From: Lysobacter enzymogenes
Lineage (GTDB): Bacteria > Pseudomonadota > Gammaproteobacteria > Xanthomonadales > Xanthomonadaceae
DNA length: 64,000 nt
Assembly (NCBI RefSeq): GCF_900106525.1
Contig: NZ_FNOG01000009.1
Location: 62,001-126,000 of the forward strand
Reading direction: 5' to 3'
The notes under the pieces were generated by a model. It was not told where the DNA came from. It made no database searches and saw only the letters and a program-made list of their open reading frames with translations. The position numbers were made by a program, and so were the translations under genes. How positions within the stretch are numbered: position 1 is the first letter of the stretch; each line of letters opens with the position of its first letter. Positions 53,951-63,175 of this stretch are shown here, in pieces.

Positions 53951-56900
53951 TCACGCAGGCATCGGCGCCGGCGCCGCGGCCGGCGCCCGCGGCGAGCGCC
54001 GCGACGCCCAGCGGCGCAGCGCCACATAGAACACCGGGGTCAGGAACAGGCCGAACAAGGTGACCCCGAGCATGCCCGCGAACACGGTCACCCCGGTCGC
54101 CGCGCGCACCTCGCTGCCGGCGCCCTGGCCGAGCAGCAGCGGCACGGTGCCGGCGATGAACGCCACCGAGGTCATCACGATCGGGCGCAGGCGCAGGCGG
54201 CAGGCTTCCAGCGCCGCCTCGACGATGCCGCGGCCCTGCAATTCCAGCTCGCGGGCGAACTCGACGATCAGGATCGCGTTCTTGCACGCCAGCCCCATCA
54301 GCACCACCAGGCCGACCTGCACGAACACGTTGTTGTCGCCGCCGTCGAGCCACACCCCGACCAGCGCCGACAGCAGCGTCGCCGGCACGATCAGGATCAC
54401 CGCCAGCGGCAGGGTCCAGCTTTCGTACAGCGCGGCCAGCACCAGGAACACCAGCAAGATCGCCAGCGGGAACACGATCAGCGCCGCGCGGGTCTGGGTC
54501 GCCTGCTGATAGCTCAGGTCGGTCCATTCGATGCGCATGCCGCGCGGCAGCGTCGACTCGGCCAACTCGGCCAGACGGCGCATCGCCTGCCCCGACGACA
54601 GCCGGCGCGGATCGGCTTCGCCGGCCAGATCGAAGGCCGGGTAACCGTTGTAGCGGATCACCGGATCGGGCCCGTAGGTCGCGCGCAGGCTCACCAGCGA
54701 GGCCAGCGGCACCATCTCGCCGCGCTGGTTGCGCACTTGCAGGCGGCCGACGTCTTCGACGCTGTCGCGGTGGCTGCCGTCGGCCTGCGCGATCACCTGC
54801 CAAGTGCGGCCGAACTGGTTGAAGTCGTTGACGTAGGCCGAGCCCAGATAGGTCTGCAAGGTGTCGAACACCTCGCTCAGCGCCACGCCCTGGGCCTTGG
54901 CCTTGGTGCGGTCGACCTGCGCGTCCAGTTGCGGCACGTTGGCCTGGTAGGTGCTGATCGGATAGCCGAGCCCGGGCACCTGCGAAATCGCCGCGGTGTA
55001 GTCGTTGAGCGCGCCCTGCAGCGCGCCGTAACCCTGGCCGTCGCGATCCTGCACGTACAGCGCGTAACCCGAACCGGTGCCCAGACCGAGGATCGGCGGC
55101 GGCATGAACGAGAACGCCAGTCCGTCCTGCAAGCCGGCGAACTTTTCGTTGAGCTCGGCGTTGATCGCCTCGGCGCTGCGTTCGCGCGCGGCGAAGGATT
55201 CGAGTTCGAAAAACAGCGTGCCGGTGTTGGGCGTGTTGGTGAACTGCAGCGGGTTGAGTCCCGGATAGGCTTCGGCCGCGTGCACGCCGGGCGTGGCCAT
55301 CGCGATCGCACTCATCTTGCGGATCGCCGCGTCGGTGCGCGCCACCGAAGCGCCCTCGGGCAGCTTGATGCCGCCGATCAGGTAGAGCTTGTCCTGGGTC
55401 GGGATGAAGCCGCCGGGCACCGCCTGGAACATCGCCCCGGTCGCCAGCAACAGCGCCAGATACACCGCCGCCACCGCGCCGCGGCGGCCGAGCAGGCGCG
55501 CCACCGCCGCCTGGTAACGCTGCGCGCCGGCGCCGAAGGCGCGGTTGAACGGCGCGAACAGCCAGCCGAACAGGCGGTCGATCAGCCGCGTCGGCGCGTC
55601 CTTGGCTGCGGCGTGCGGCTTGAGCAGCAGCGCGGCCAGGGCCGGCGACAAGGTCAGCGAATTGATCGCCGAGATCACCGTGGAAATGGCGATGGTCGCG
55701 GCGAACTGGCGATAGAACTGGCCGGTGACGCCGGACAGGAACGCCATCGGCACGAACACCGCGCACAGCACCAGGGCGATGGCGACGATCGGGCCGGACA
55801 CTTCCTTCATCGCCCGATGCGCGGCGTCCAGCGGGCTCAAGCCGCGCTCGATGTTGCGCTCGACGTTCTCCACCACCACGATCGCGTCGTCGACGACGAT
55901 GCCGATCGCCAGCACCAGCCCGAACAGGCTCAGCGTGTTGATCGAGAAACCCAGCACGTACAGCGCCGCGAACGTGCCGACCACCGACACCGGCACCGCC
56001 AGCAGCGGGATGATCGAGGCGCGCCAGGTCTGCAGGAACAAAATCACCACCAGCACCACCAGCAGCACCGCTTCGGCCAGGGTCGTGGCCACCGCCTTGA
56101 TCGAGTCGCGCACGAACACGGTCGGGTCGTAGACGATGCGGTGCTGCAGGCCCGGCGGGAAGCGTTCGGCCAGCTCGGCCATGCGCGCGCGCACTGCGTC
56201 CGACAGGGCGATGGAGTTGGCGCCGGGCGCCTCGAACACGCCGATGGCGACCGCGTCGAGGTTGTCGAGCTGCGCGCGCATCGTGTAGTCGCCGGCGTCG
56301 AGTTCGACCCGGGCCACATCCGCCAGGCGCACGATCTCGCCGTCGTCGCCGGCCTTGACCACGATGCGTTCGAATTCGGCCTCGCTCTGCAGCCGGCCCT
56401 GGCTGTTGATCGGAATCAGGTAATCGCTGCCGCCGGGCATCGGCTCGGCGCCGAGCTGGCCGGCGGAAACCTGCACGTTCTGCTCGCGGATCGCCCGCAC
56501 CACATCGCCTGCGGTCAAACCGCGCGCGGCGATCCGGCCCGGATCGAGCCACACCCGCATGGCGTAGTCGCCGCTGCCGAACATCTGGGTCTGGCCGACG
56601 CCGGGCAGCCGCGCCAGTTCGTCGCGGAGCTTGAGCGTGGCGTAGTTGCGCAGGTACAGCGAGTCGTAGCGGCCGTCGGGCGAGACCAGATGCACCAGCA
56701 TGGTCAGCGTCGGCGATTGCTTCTGCGTGGTCACGCCCTGGCGGCGCACGTCTTCGGGCAATCGCGCCAGGGCCTGGCTCACCCGGTTCTGCACCTGCAC
56801 CTGGGCCTGGTCGGGATCGGTGCCGGGCTTGAAGGTGACGGTGAGCACCAGCACGCCGTCGGTGCCGGCGACCGACTTCAGGTACATCATGTCCTGCACG

Positions 56901-57118
56901 CCGTTGACCGCTTCTTCCAGCGGCGTGGCCACGGTCTGGGCGATGGCCTGCGGATTGGCGCCGGGATAGACCGCGCGCACCACCACCGTCGGCGGCACCA
57001 CGTCGGGGTACTCGCTGACCGGCAGGTTCGGCAGCGCGATCAGGCCGGCGGCGAAGATCAGGATCGACAGCACCGCGGCGAAGATCGGGCGGTCGATGAA
57101 ATAACGGGACACGTCCAT
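53951..57118 (-). CDS. RND-family multidrug efflux permease (HAE1)
   Basis: A 1055-residue inner-membrane proton/drug antiporter with twelve membrane segments and two large periplasmic loops. MDVSRYFIDRPIFAAVLSIL is the family start, VVPPTVVVRAVYPGANPQ follows, and the proton-relay motif in helix 4 is GIVVDDAIVVVENVERN. GRGIVEAALEACRLRLRPI is the second repeat motif. GGGAGG precedes the ATG. No membrane-fusion or outer-membrane partner gene is adjacent, which is unusual; it must borrow an adaptor encoded elsewhere. Confidence 0.96.
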   Translation of the reverse strand: MDVSRYFIDRPIFAAVLSILIFAAGLIALPNLPVSEYPDVVPPTVVVRAVYPGANPQAIAQTVATPLEEAVNGVQDMMYLKSVAGTDGVLVLTVTFKPGTDPDQAQVQVQNRVSQALARLPEDVRRQGVTTQKQSPTLTMLVHLVSPDGRYDSLYLRNYATLKLRDELARLPGVGQTQMFGSGDYAMRVWLDPGRIAARGLTAGDVVRAIREQNVQVSAGQLGAEPMPGGSDYLIPINSQGRLQSEAEFERIVVKAGDDGEIVRLADVARVELDAGDYTMRAQLDNLDAVAIGVFEAPGANSIALSDAVRARMAELAERFPPGLQHRIVYDPTVFVRDSIKAVATTLAEAVLLVVLVVILFLQTWRASIIPLLAVPVSVVGTFAALYVLGFSINTLSLFGLVLAIGIVVDDAIVVVENVERNIERGLSPLDAAHRAMKEVSGPIVAIALVLCAVFVPMAFLSGVTGQFYRQFAATIAISTVISAINSLTLSPALAALLLKPHAAAKDAPTRLIDRLFGWLFAPFNRAFGAGAQRYQAAVARLLGRRGAVAAVYLALLLATGAMFQAVPGGFIPTQDKLYLIGGIKLPEGASVARTDAAIRKMSAIAMATPGVHAAEAYPGLNPLQFTNTPNTGTLFFELESFAARERSAEAINAELNEKFAGLQDGLAFSFMPPPILGLGTGSGYALYVQDRDGQGYGALQGALNDYTAAISQVPGLGYPISTYQANVPQLDAQVDRTKAKAQGVALSEVFDTLQTYLGSAYVNDFNQFGRTWQVIAQADGSHRDSVEDVGRLQVRNQRGEMVPLASLVSLRATYGPDPVIRYNGYPAFDLAGEADPRRLSSGQAMRRLAELAESTLPRGMRIEWTDLSYQQATQTRAALIVFPLAILLVFLVLAALYESWTLPLAVILIVPATLLSALVGVWLDGGDNNVFVQVGLVVLMGLACKNAILIVEFARELELQGRGIVEAALEACRLRLRPIVMTSVAFIAGTVPLLLGQGAGSEVRAATGVTVFAGMLGVTLFGLFLTPVFYVALRRWASRRSPRAPAAAPAPMPA

Positions 57119-57225
57119 GGCGGCCTCCCGGGCTGCGCGGACAAAACGAGGGGGCGGCCGGCGCTGCGGCGCCGGCCGGATTCGAATAGGGATTGGCGAA
57201 GCGCGCGCCGCGAGGGCGCGCGCGC

Positions 57226-58314
57226 TCAGGCGGCCGCGGCGTCTTCGACGGCGAGGCTGCGCACCTGGGTGCCGGCCTCGCGCATGCGGCGCAGGAAGTA
57301 GGCCGGGTCGATCAGCAGGTCCGGCGTGTACAGCCCCGGCGCGGGTGCGGCGGCACCGTCCAGGCCGAGCAGACGCTCCACGCCCAGGGCGATACCGAGC
57401 GCGGTCAGCGGCGCCTGGCCTTGCGGATGCACCAGTTCGTGGCGCTGACGCAGCGGCCGGCCGTCGGCGTCTTCGCCTTCCAGCTCCAGCACGATCTCGG
57501 TGGAGAACGCCTCGCCGCGGCGGCGGCTGGCGCTTTCGCCCAATGCCATGTCGAGCCGGATCGAATGCGCGTCGGTGGCCGCGGCCAGACTCACCACGTC
57601 CATCGGCGAGTAGGCCGAGGCCGGCACCGGCGTGCCGTCGACGCTGGTGCCGACGCTGGCGGCGTCTTCGCCGCGCACCCAGCGCCACTGGCCGCGGTCG
57701 AGGATCTGCGCCGCGGCGGCCGTGGTCAGGCGCTCGTAGTCGGCGGCCGCGGCCGGGCCGCCCATGTCGTGCTCGTCGAGCAGGGCGAAGATGCCGATGC
57801 GCTCGACCTTGCTCAGCGCGGCGGCGAAATGCAGCGCCGGCAAGGTCGCCGCGCCGGCCAGCCAGTGGCTGGCCAGCAGCATCGGCGAGCGGCCGGGATG
57901 GCGCAGGTGCCAGCTCACTTCCGGCGCGATCTCGAACGAGCCGCTGGAGGTGCTGATGTACGGCAGGCGGTGATGCAGCGCGTACTTGAGCGTGTTCAAG
58001 CGCTCGTCCTTGACGAACACCACCACCGCGCTGAAGCGCGCATCGGCCGGCAGGCCGAGGTCGGCGCGGTGCAGATCGACCACCACCGCTTCGGCGTCGC
58101 CCAGGCCGGCGGCGACGGCTTCGGCGCGGCCGCGGTCGCGCCCGGCGATGGCCAGCTTGAGGCCGGGGTGCAGGCGGCGCAGCGCCTGCGCGCCCTGCGC
58201 GCCGACCACGCCGGAGCCGCCGACGATGAGCACCGGCGCGTGGCCGGCCGCCGGCACCGAACCGGCAGAAAAGGTTTGCGAAGCGGATTGAGCAGAAGAA
58301 ACCTGGGCGTTCAT
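57226..58314 (-). CDS. Saccharopine dehydrogenase-like NAD(P)-binding protein
   Basis: A 362-residue protein. Rossmann motif VLIVGGSGVVGAQGAQAL, AIAGRDRGRAEAVAAG and VDLHRADLG. The C-terminal part (VDLHRADLG, then LDEHDMGGPAAAADYERL) follows the saccharopine dehydrogenase/trans-enoyl reductase fold. The ATG at 58314 is used. It diverges from a tetR gene across a perfect palindrome, so it is likely repressed by that regulator. Substrate unknown. Confidence 0.82.
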   Translation of the reverse strand: MNAQVSSAQSASQTFSAGSVPAAGHAPVLIVGGSGVVGAQGAQALRRLHPGLKLAIAGRDRGRAEAVAAGLGDAEAVVVDLHRADLGLPADARFSAVVVFVKDERLNTLKYALHHRLPYISTSSGSFEIAPEVSWHLRHPGRSPMLLASHWLAGAATLPALHFAAALSKVERIGIFALLDEHDMGGPAAAADYERLTTAAAAQILDRGQWRWVRGEDAASVGTSVDGTPVPASAYSPMDVVSLAAATDAHSIRLDMALGESASRRRGEAFSTEIVLELEGEDADGRPLRQRHELVHPQGQAPLTALGIALGVERLLGLDGAAAPAPGLYTPDLLIDPAYFLRRMREAGTQVRSLAVEDAAAA

Positions 58315-58376
58315 GATCTCGGACCGGGTGGGCACCGCGCCCGCGCCGCGCCCCGATGGCGCCGGCACAAGCTACG

Positions 58377-58393
58377 ATTGGTAAGTTACCAAT
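58377..58393. promoter_or_regulatory. Perfect 17-bp palindrome, TetR operator
   Basis: ATTGGTAAGTTACCAAT is an 8-1-8 perfect inverted repeat, AT-rich in a GC-rich context, centred between the divergent saccharopine-dehydrogenase-like and tetR genes. A further GTAAG half-site follows at about 58396. This is the expected site of the adjacent TetR protein. Confidence 0.75.
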
Positions 58394-58483
58394 AGTAAGA
58401 TACAATCCTGGCCACGCTGTCAAGCGCGATTCGCACTTTCTTTCCGCCCGACCGCGCCACCCGCCCCGCACGAGAGCCGCCGC

Positions 58484-59068
58484 ATGAACGTCCCCGCCAA
58501 ACGCCTGCCCAAATCCGAACGGCGCGAACAGCTGCTGGAAACGGCGCTGGCGATCGTGCGCGAGCAAGGCACCGACGCGCTGACCCTGGGCTATCTGGCC
58601 GAACGCGCCGGCGTCAGCAAGCCGATCGCCTACGAGCATTTCGGCACCCGCTCGGGCCTGTTGATCGCGCTGTACCGGCGCATCGACGAACGCCAGGCCG
58701 CGACCGCGGCGCGCGATTTCGAACGCACGCCCAAGCGCCTGAGCGATGTGGCGCGGCTGATGGGCGAGAGCTACATGAGCTGTTTCCGCACCGCCGGCCC
58801 GGAATGCCACGCGATCTTCGCCGCGCTCAAGGGCGACGAGGACATGGAGCGCGTGCAGCGCGAACTCACCGCCGGCTACGTCGAGTTCTACCGCGGCCTG
58901 CTCGCGCCCTACGCGAAAGTCGACGAGGCCGAGCTGCACCGGCGCTGCGTCGCCATCGTCGGCGCCGGCGAGGCGCTGTCGCGCGAGATGAGCCAGGGCC
59001 GGGTGGAGGAAGCCGATGCGGCGGCGACGTTGGCGGTTCTCATCGAGGCCACGACCTTGCACGCTTGA
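58484..59068 (+). CDS. TetR/AcrR-family transcriptional regulator
   Basis: A 194-residue repressor. Helix-turn-helix at about residues 20-60 (ALTLGYLAERAGVSKPIAYE, then HFGTRSGLLIALY). The C-terminal ligand and dimer domain has ARLMGESYMSCFRTAGPECH. It should bind the palindrome at 58377-58393 and control itself and the divergent gene; the RND pump beyond may be co-regulated. Confidence 0.92.
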   Translation: MNVPAKRLPKSERREQLLETALAIVREQGTDALTLGYLAERAGVSKPIAYEHFGTRSGLLIALYRRIDERQAATAARDFERTPKRLSDVARLMGESYMSCFRTAGPECHAIFAALKGDEDMERVQRELTAGYVEFYRGLLAPYAKVDEAELHRRCVAIVGAGEALSREMSQGRVEEADAAATLAVLIEATTLHA

Positions 59069-59259
59069 TCCATGCCTTCGGTGCCTTGAAACGCATTCGA
59101 CACCCGATGCGCGCTTGCGCCGGTACCGAACCTGCCTGTTCACGCAGGACTGCCCCGAACTCCGGCTACGATGCAACGCCGTGGCCGCCGCCGATATCGC
59201 ACCGCTCGCAGGCATCGACGCCGCGCCGCACTGAACACGCCGCATTGAAAAGGACGATC

Positions 59260-59931
59260 ATGAGCAGCATCCGTTTCGCCGCTATCGCCGCCGCCGCCCT
59301 CCTCGGCTCCGCCTGCCAAGCCGCGCAGGCGCCCCCGTCGCCCGAGTCCGCATCGACGACGCCCGCCGCCGCCGCGCCGGCAAGCCAGGCGCCGGCCGCC
59401 GCGACGCTGGACCTGAGCCAGTACGTCAAGGCCGACGACACGCTGCTGGCGCGCAAGGAATTCGACCTGCTCGGCGACGGCAACCCGCAGACCGTGCTGA
59501 TCGTGCGCCACGGCGGCAAGGACGCCTCGCAGATGTATCCCTGCCAGTTGCTGATCCTGCGCAAGGACGCGTCCGCTTACGCCGTCGCCGCCAGCAGCGA
59601 CAAGGTGGTGGAGTGCTTCTTCAACGAAGTGGCCAAGAACGCCAAGGACCTCAGCGACAACCTCAAGCTGTCCAAGGACAGCCTGGTCTATGTCAATCAG
59701 GGCGAGAAGAGCAGCACCACCTACAGCTTCAAGTATTCGTCCGAGACTTCCGGCTGGCGCCTGGATCGCGCCGAGAGCCACTACAGCGTTCCCAGCGAAA
59801 CCTCGGACGATCTGGACAGCTACCAGGAAACCGCGGCTTACCCCAAAGACTTCGCGCTGATCGCGCTGGGCGATTTCGATCCCTCCCGGATCGAGGACGC
59901 CATGCGCGCGAACAAGCAGAAAACCCCCTGA
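59260..59931 (+). CDS. Lipoprotein, probable immunity protein for the GH19 effector
   Basis: A 223-residue protein with signal MSSIRFAAIAAAALLGSAC (lipobox GSAC) and a Pro/Ala/Ser-rich linker to about residue 50. The globular part has LTLARKEFDLLGDGNPQTVL-like FCG-GAP sequence (LLARKEFDLLGDGNPQ), two Cys (YPCQLL, VECFFN) and a C-terminal TAYPKDFALIALGDF-type end. AAAAGGA precedes the ATG. It ends 43 bases before the effector ATG. Immunity role inferred from position and lipoprotein nature. Confidence 0.7.
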   Translation: MSSIRFAAIAAAALLGSACQAAQAPPSPESASTTPAAAAPASQAPAAATLDLSQYVKADDTLLARKEFDLLGDGNPQTVLIVRHGGKDASQMYPCQLLILRKDASAYAVAASSDKVVECFFNEVAKNAKDLSDNLKLSKDSLVYVNQGEKSSTTYSFKYSSETSGWRLDRAESHYSVPSETSDDLDSYQETAAYPKDFALIALGDFDPSRIEDAMRANKQKTP

Positions 59932-59974
59932 TTGCGCCCCGGCGCCTGAGCCTGACACCAACAAGGAGCGTTGC

Positions 59975-61339
59975 ATGCCCGCTTTCAATCAATCCTCTGC
60001 ACTGATGCTGAAAACCGCGATCGACTCGGGCATCACCGACCCGAAGGAACTCGCGAACATCATGGGCAACGCGTCGGTGGAAACCGCCGGCTTCAAGACC
60101 ATGCACGAGCGACTCAACTACAGCTCGGCGGAAAACCTCATCAAGGCCGTCAGCTCGACCGACGAGCGCTTCTCGATGAAGGAAATCCGCGAAGCCATCG
60201 CCAGCAAGGATCCGCAGCGGATCGCCACGATGGCCTACGAGAACCGCAAGGACCTGGGCAACACCGAGCCCGGCGACGGCTGGCGCTTCCACGGCCGCGG
60301 CTACTTCCAGTACACCGGACGCGACAACTACGAACGCTACGGCGAAAAGTTCGGCGTCGACCTGGCCAACAATCCCGATCAGGCCGCCGACCCGAAACTC
60401 GCCGCGAAGCTGGCGGTGGCCTATTGGAAGGACAAGGTGCCCGAATCGCTGCGCGACGATCCGCGCCGCGCCGGCGCGATCATCAACGGCGGCCCCAACG
60501 GCGCCGACGCGCGGGTCGAACGCTCGCAGTCGTGGTCGAAGGAAATCACCCCCGAACTCGTCGAAGGCGTGCGCAGCGGCAAGATCAGCCTCGACCAGCT
60601 CGCCACGATGGGCACGCCCGAACCGAGCAAGAAGCGCGCGGCGATGGCGGACGGCATGCTGAGCCAGGGCGAGCGCGGCGCCGAGGTCAAGGCCTTGCAG
60701 AAAAACCTCACCCGCCTGGGCATCGACGGCCCGGGCGATCAACCGCTGAATCCCGACGGCCGCTTCGGCCCGGGCACCAAGCACGCGGTCGAGGAATTCC
60801 AGCGCACGCACGGGCTCAAGGAAACCGGCATCGCCGACAAGGAGACCTTGAAGGCGATCAAGCAGGCGGTGCAGCAACAAGATCCGGCCGCGCCGACCCG
60901 CCCTGCCCAGCCCGACGCCGCCACGCCTCAACGCCCCGCCAGCGCCGCGCCGGAACGCGCTGGCGCCGCCCTGCTGTCGGATCCGCGCAATCCCGATCAC
61001 GGCTTGTACAAGCAGGCGATGGACGGCCTCGACAAACTCGGTAGCCGCAGCGGCCTCAACGCCGAACAGAAGCAGAACGCCGCGGCGATGCTCGCTTACG
61101 AGGCCAAGGTCTCCGGGCTGGACCGCATCGACCACGTGGCGCTGAGCCAGGACGGCAAGAAGATGTTCGCGGTCGAAGGCGGTTTGCAGGACCCTTCGCA
61201 CAAGCGCATCGTCGCCGACACCGCCCAGGCCGCGGCGCAACCGGTCGCGCAGACCAGCCGGGCGATCGAAGAAGACGCGCCGGCGAAGAAGGCGACGCCG
61301 GAGCCTTCGCAGCAGCAGTCGCGCCCCATGCAGGTGTGA
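59975..61339 (+). CDS. Putative X-T4SS effector: GH19 muramidase with PG-binding domain and XVIPCD
   Basis: A 454-residue leaderless protein with three domains. Residues 1-200 are a GH19-type lysozyme/chitinase domain (NASVETAGFKTMHERLNYS with E36 and E45; GRGYFQYTGRDNYERYG). Residues about 228-300 form a PG_binding_1 repeat (GERGAEVKALQKNLTRLGI, FGPGTKHAVEEFQ). Residues about 330-440 are a classical XVIPCD (NPDHGLYKQAMDGLDKLG, RIDHVALSQDGKKMFAVEGG) with a Gln-containing tail. A GGAG site precedes the ATG. It should cleave the peptidoglycan glycan chain of rival cells after T4SS transfer. Confidence 0.88.
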   Translation: MPAFNQSSALMLKTAIDSGITDPKELANIMGNASVETAGFKTMHERLNYSSAENLIKAVSSTDERFSMKEIREAIASKDPQRIATMAYENRKDLGNTEPGDGWRFHGRGYFQYTGRDNYERYGEKFGVDLANNPDQAADPKLAAKLAVAYWKDKVPESLRDDPRRAGAIINGGPNGADARVERSQSWSKEITPELVEGVRSGKISLDQLATMGTPEPSKKRAAMADGMLSQGERGAEVKALQKNLTRLGIDGPGDQPLNPDGRFGPGTKHAVEEFQRTHGLKETGIADKETLKAIKQAVQQQDPAAPTRPAQPDAATPQRPASAAPERAGAALLSDPRNPDHGLYKQAMDGLDKLGSRSGLNAEQKQNAAAMLAYEAKVSGLDRIDHVALSQDGKKMFAVEGGLQDPSHKRIVADTAQAAAQPVAQTSRAIEEDAPAKKATPEPSQQQSRPMQV

Positions 61340-61385
61340 TCCAGCGCGCCGCGTCCGTCGTGCGACGGGCGCGGCGCGATCGCTC

Positions 61386-61874
61386 TCAGTGGCAGCTTCC
61401 GCCGCCTCCGCCATCGCCGCCGCCACCACCGCCGCAATCGCCACCGCCGCCGCCGCCGTCACCGCCATGGCAACTGCTGCCGCCATCGCTGCCATGACAG
61501 CTGCCGCCGCCATCGCCGCCATGAAACCCGCCGCCGGCGTCGCCGCTGTAGGACGAGTCGCCGCCGCTGCGTCCGTTGTGCCCGGTCGCGATCTGGATAT
61601 TCAGCCAAATCGCAGCGGCGCCGCTGGCGCCCGCAGTGCCGAAGCCGCGGCGGCCGCGGCCGGCCGGCACGACCCGCACGCCCAGCAGTTGCTGCCAGGG
61701 CCAATCGCTCAAAATCATCGCCACGATCGCGCCGATTACCGGCACCAGCCACACCAGCAGGATCATCGCGGTGCGCGCGCGCCTGGCCGCGCCCTTGCCG
61801 CGCCAGACCTTGATCGTGACCAGCAGGTTGAACGCGAACCACATCGCCACCAGCAGCCAGAACATCGCATCCAT
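61386..61874 (-). CDS. Membrane protein with Gly/Cys/His-rich tail
   Basis: A 162-residue protein. Two membrane helices (FWLLVAMWFAFNLLVTIKVW; AMILLVWLVPVIGAIVAMIL) have the PLDc_N-like layout. After a short loop the last 55 residues are almost only Gly, Asp, Ser with Cys-His pairs (GGSCHGSDGGSSCHGGDGG), ending SCH. Three SCH motifs and a lone Cys suggest metal binding or covalent modification. The ATG at 61874 has GGGGA upstream; 61889 is an alternative. Low-complexity tail makes the 3' end certain, the function not. Confidence 0.65.
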   Translation of the reverse strand: MDAMFWLLVAMWFAFNLLVTIKVWRGKGAARRARTAMILLVWLVPVIGAIVAMILSDWPWQQLLGVRVVPAGRGRRGFGTAGASGAAAIWLNIQIATGHNGRSGGDSSYSGDAGGGFHGGDGGGSCHGSDGGSSCHGGDGGGGGGDCGGGGGGDGGGGGSCH

Positions 61875-62469
61875 GTCCGTCCCCGCCATCGTCGTCGGTT
61901 GCCGCCGATGGTCGCCGCAATCGCGCCGGGCATGCGTGAACGATTCGCTAAAAAACGCCGATTCCAGCGCGACAGCGCGTGTGAATTCCAGCAGCGCAAC
62001 GCTGCGCGCGCCGCTGCGGCCGCGCGATCGATTCGGCTGCCGCGCGAACCATCGCGGCGTTCGTCCGACCCGGCGCGATCCGCGCGCAACCTTGTAACAA
62101 CCCGCCGGCCGCGCGACTGAACCGGTTCTGGCGGCTCGCGCCGCGGCCCTCGCGACAGGGTTGACCCGGGCGCATCCGGCGAGGATCATGCGCCCCGCAG
62201 TCATCCCTTCCGCCCACCAGAGGCCCCCTTGGACAGTCGATCTAGACCTTCGCTGCAGCGCTCGCGCTGACGGATCGCTTCAGGTCTGGGATGTCCCAGG
62301 TCGGCTCCGTTCGCGCAGAACGAAGCCGAGTCGCACGTAACCCGCATCGCCCTTCTCCCACGCCCGTCCGACGCGGCGTGGGCGCGCGCTCGTTTTCCCA
62401 CGCACTGCAGTTCCAGCGAAGACCGCTTCCCGGTGGCCTTTGGCGGTTCCGTTCGTCCGGAGCGCGCCG
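61875..62469. other. Non-coding region without recognised features
   Basis: 595 bases in which frames on both strands are short and of shadow composition. A modest inverted repeat (CCCACGCC at 62357 and GGCGTGGG at 62375) may be a hairpin. Otherwise nothing is seen; promoters for both flanking genes are expected. Confidence 0.4.
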
Positions 62470-63129
62470 ATGCTTTTCCGTTTCTGCCTGTTTTTCCTGT
62501 TCGCGGCGCTGCTGCTGCACGCCGGCGCCGCGCGCGCCGGCGCCAGCCTGTACGTCGACGACGCCGCCACCGTCGAGCGCGGCCATTGCCAGCTCGAAAG
62601 CTGGCTGCGCCTGGCCGCGCCGGCGCGCGAGCTGACCCTGGCGCCGGCCTGCGATGTCGCCGGCACCGAACTCGGCCTGAGCCACAGCGACTACGCTGCG
62701 CCGCATGCCGCCGCCGCGCAAAGCCTGAGCGCCAAGCGCGTGCTGCACGCCGCCGACGGTTGGGCGGTCGCCGCCTCGCTCGGCGCCACGTGGAGCGGCG
62801 GCCGCTACGACGGCTGGAACCTCAATCTGCCGCTGACCCTCGGCCCGGATCCGAACGGCCCGCGCCTGTGGCACGTCAATCTCGGCTGGAACCAGCCGCG
62901 CCGCGGCCGCGCCCGCGCCACCGCCGGCATCGGTCTGGAACAGGCGCTGGCCGCGGACTGGACCGCGCTGGCCGAGCTCTACGCCGATCCGCACGGCGAC
63001 CTCGGCGGCCAGCTCGGGCTGCGCCGCGCGCTCGGCGCGGCGGCCAACCTGGACCTGCTGCTCGGCGACCGCGAGCGCGATCCGCGCGGCCCCTGGCTGA
63101 CCCTGGGTTTCAACCTCGCGCTGCGTTGA
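62470..63129 (+). CDS. Exported beta-barrel-like hypothetical protein
   Basis: A 219-residue protein with signal peptide MLFRFCLFFLFAALLLHAGA (site after ARA). The mature part starts ASLYVDDAATVERGHCQLES and has alternating strands (WAVAASLGATWSGGRYDGWN), ending in LTLGFNLALR. The pattern resembles small outer-membrane proteins of the MetA-pathway type. GGAG precedes the ATG. It is probably the first gene of an operon with the two following genes. Confidence 0.65.
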   Translation: MLFRFCLFFLFAALLLHAGAARAGASLYVDDAATVERGHCQLESWLRLAAPARELTLAPACDVAGTELGLSHSDYAAPHAAAAQSLSAKRVLHAADGWAVAASLGATWSGGRYDGWNLNLPLTLGPDPNGPRLWHVNLGWNQPRRGRARATAGIGLEQALAADWTALAELYADPHGDLGGQLGLRRALGAAANLDLLLGDRERDPRGPWLTLGFNLALR

Positions 63130-63175
63130 ACGCCGCGCCCCATCGACCGGTCCAACTCATCGCAAGGAGGACGCC

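Noticed and set aside
53906-57301. A 1131-codon plus-strand open frame across the RND gene
   Set aside because: His/Arg/Gln-rich shadow composition; the RND permease on the other strand explains the interval completely.
57119-59245. Upstream in-frame extension of the RND permease to a 1764-codon frame
   Set aside because: The extension crosses two other genes in shadow frame and has shadow composition; the permease has a clear start with GGGAGG at 57118.
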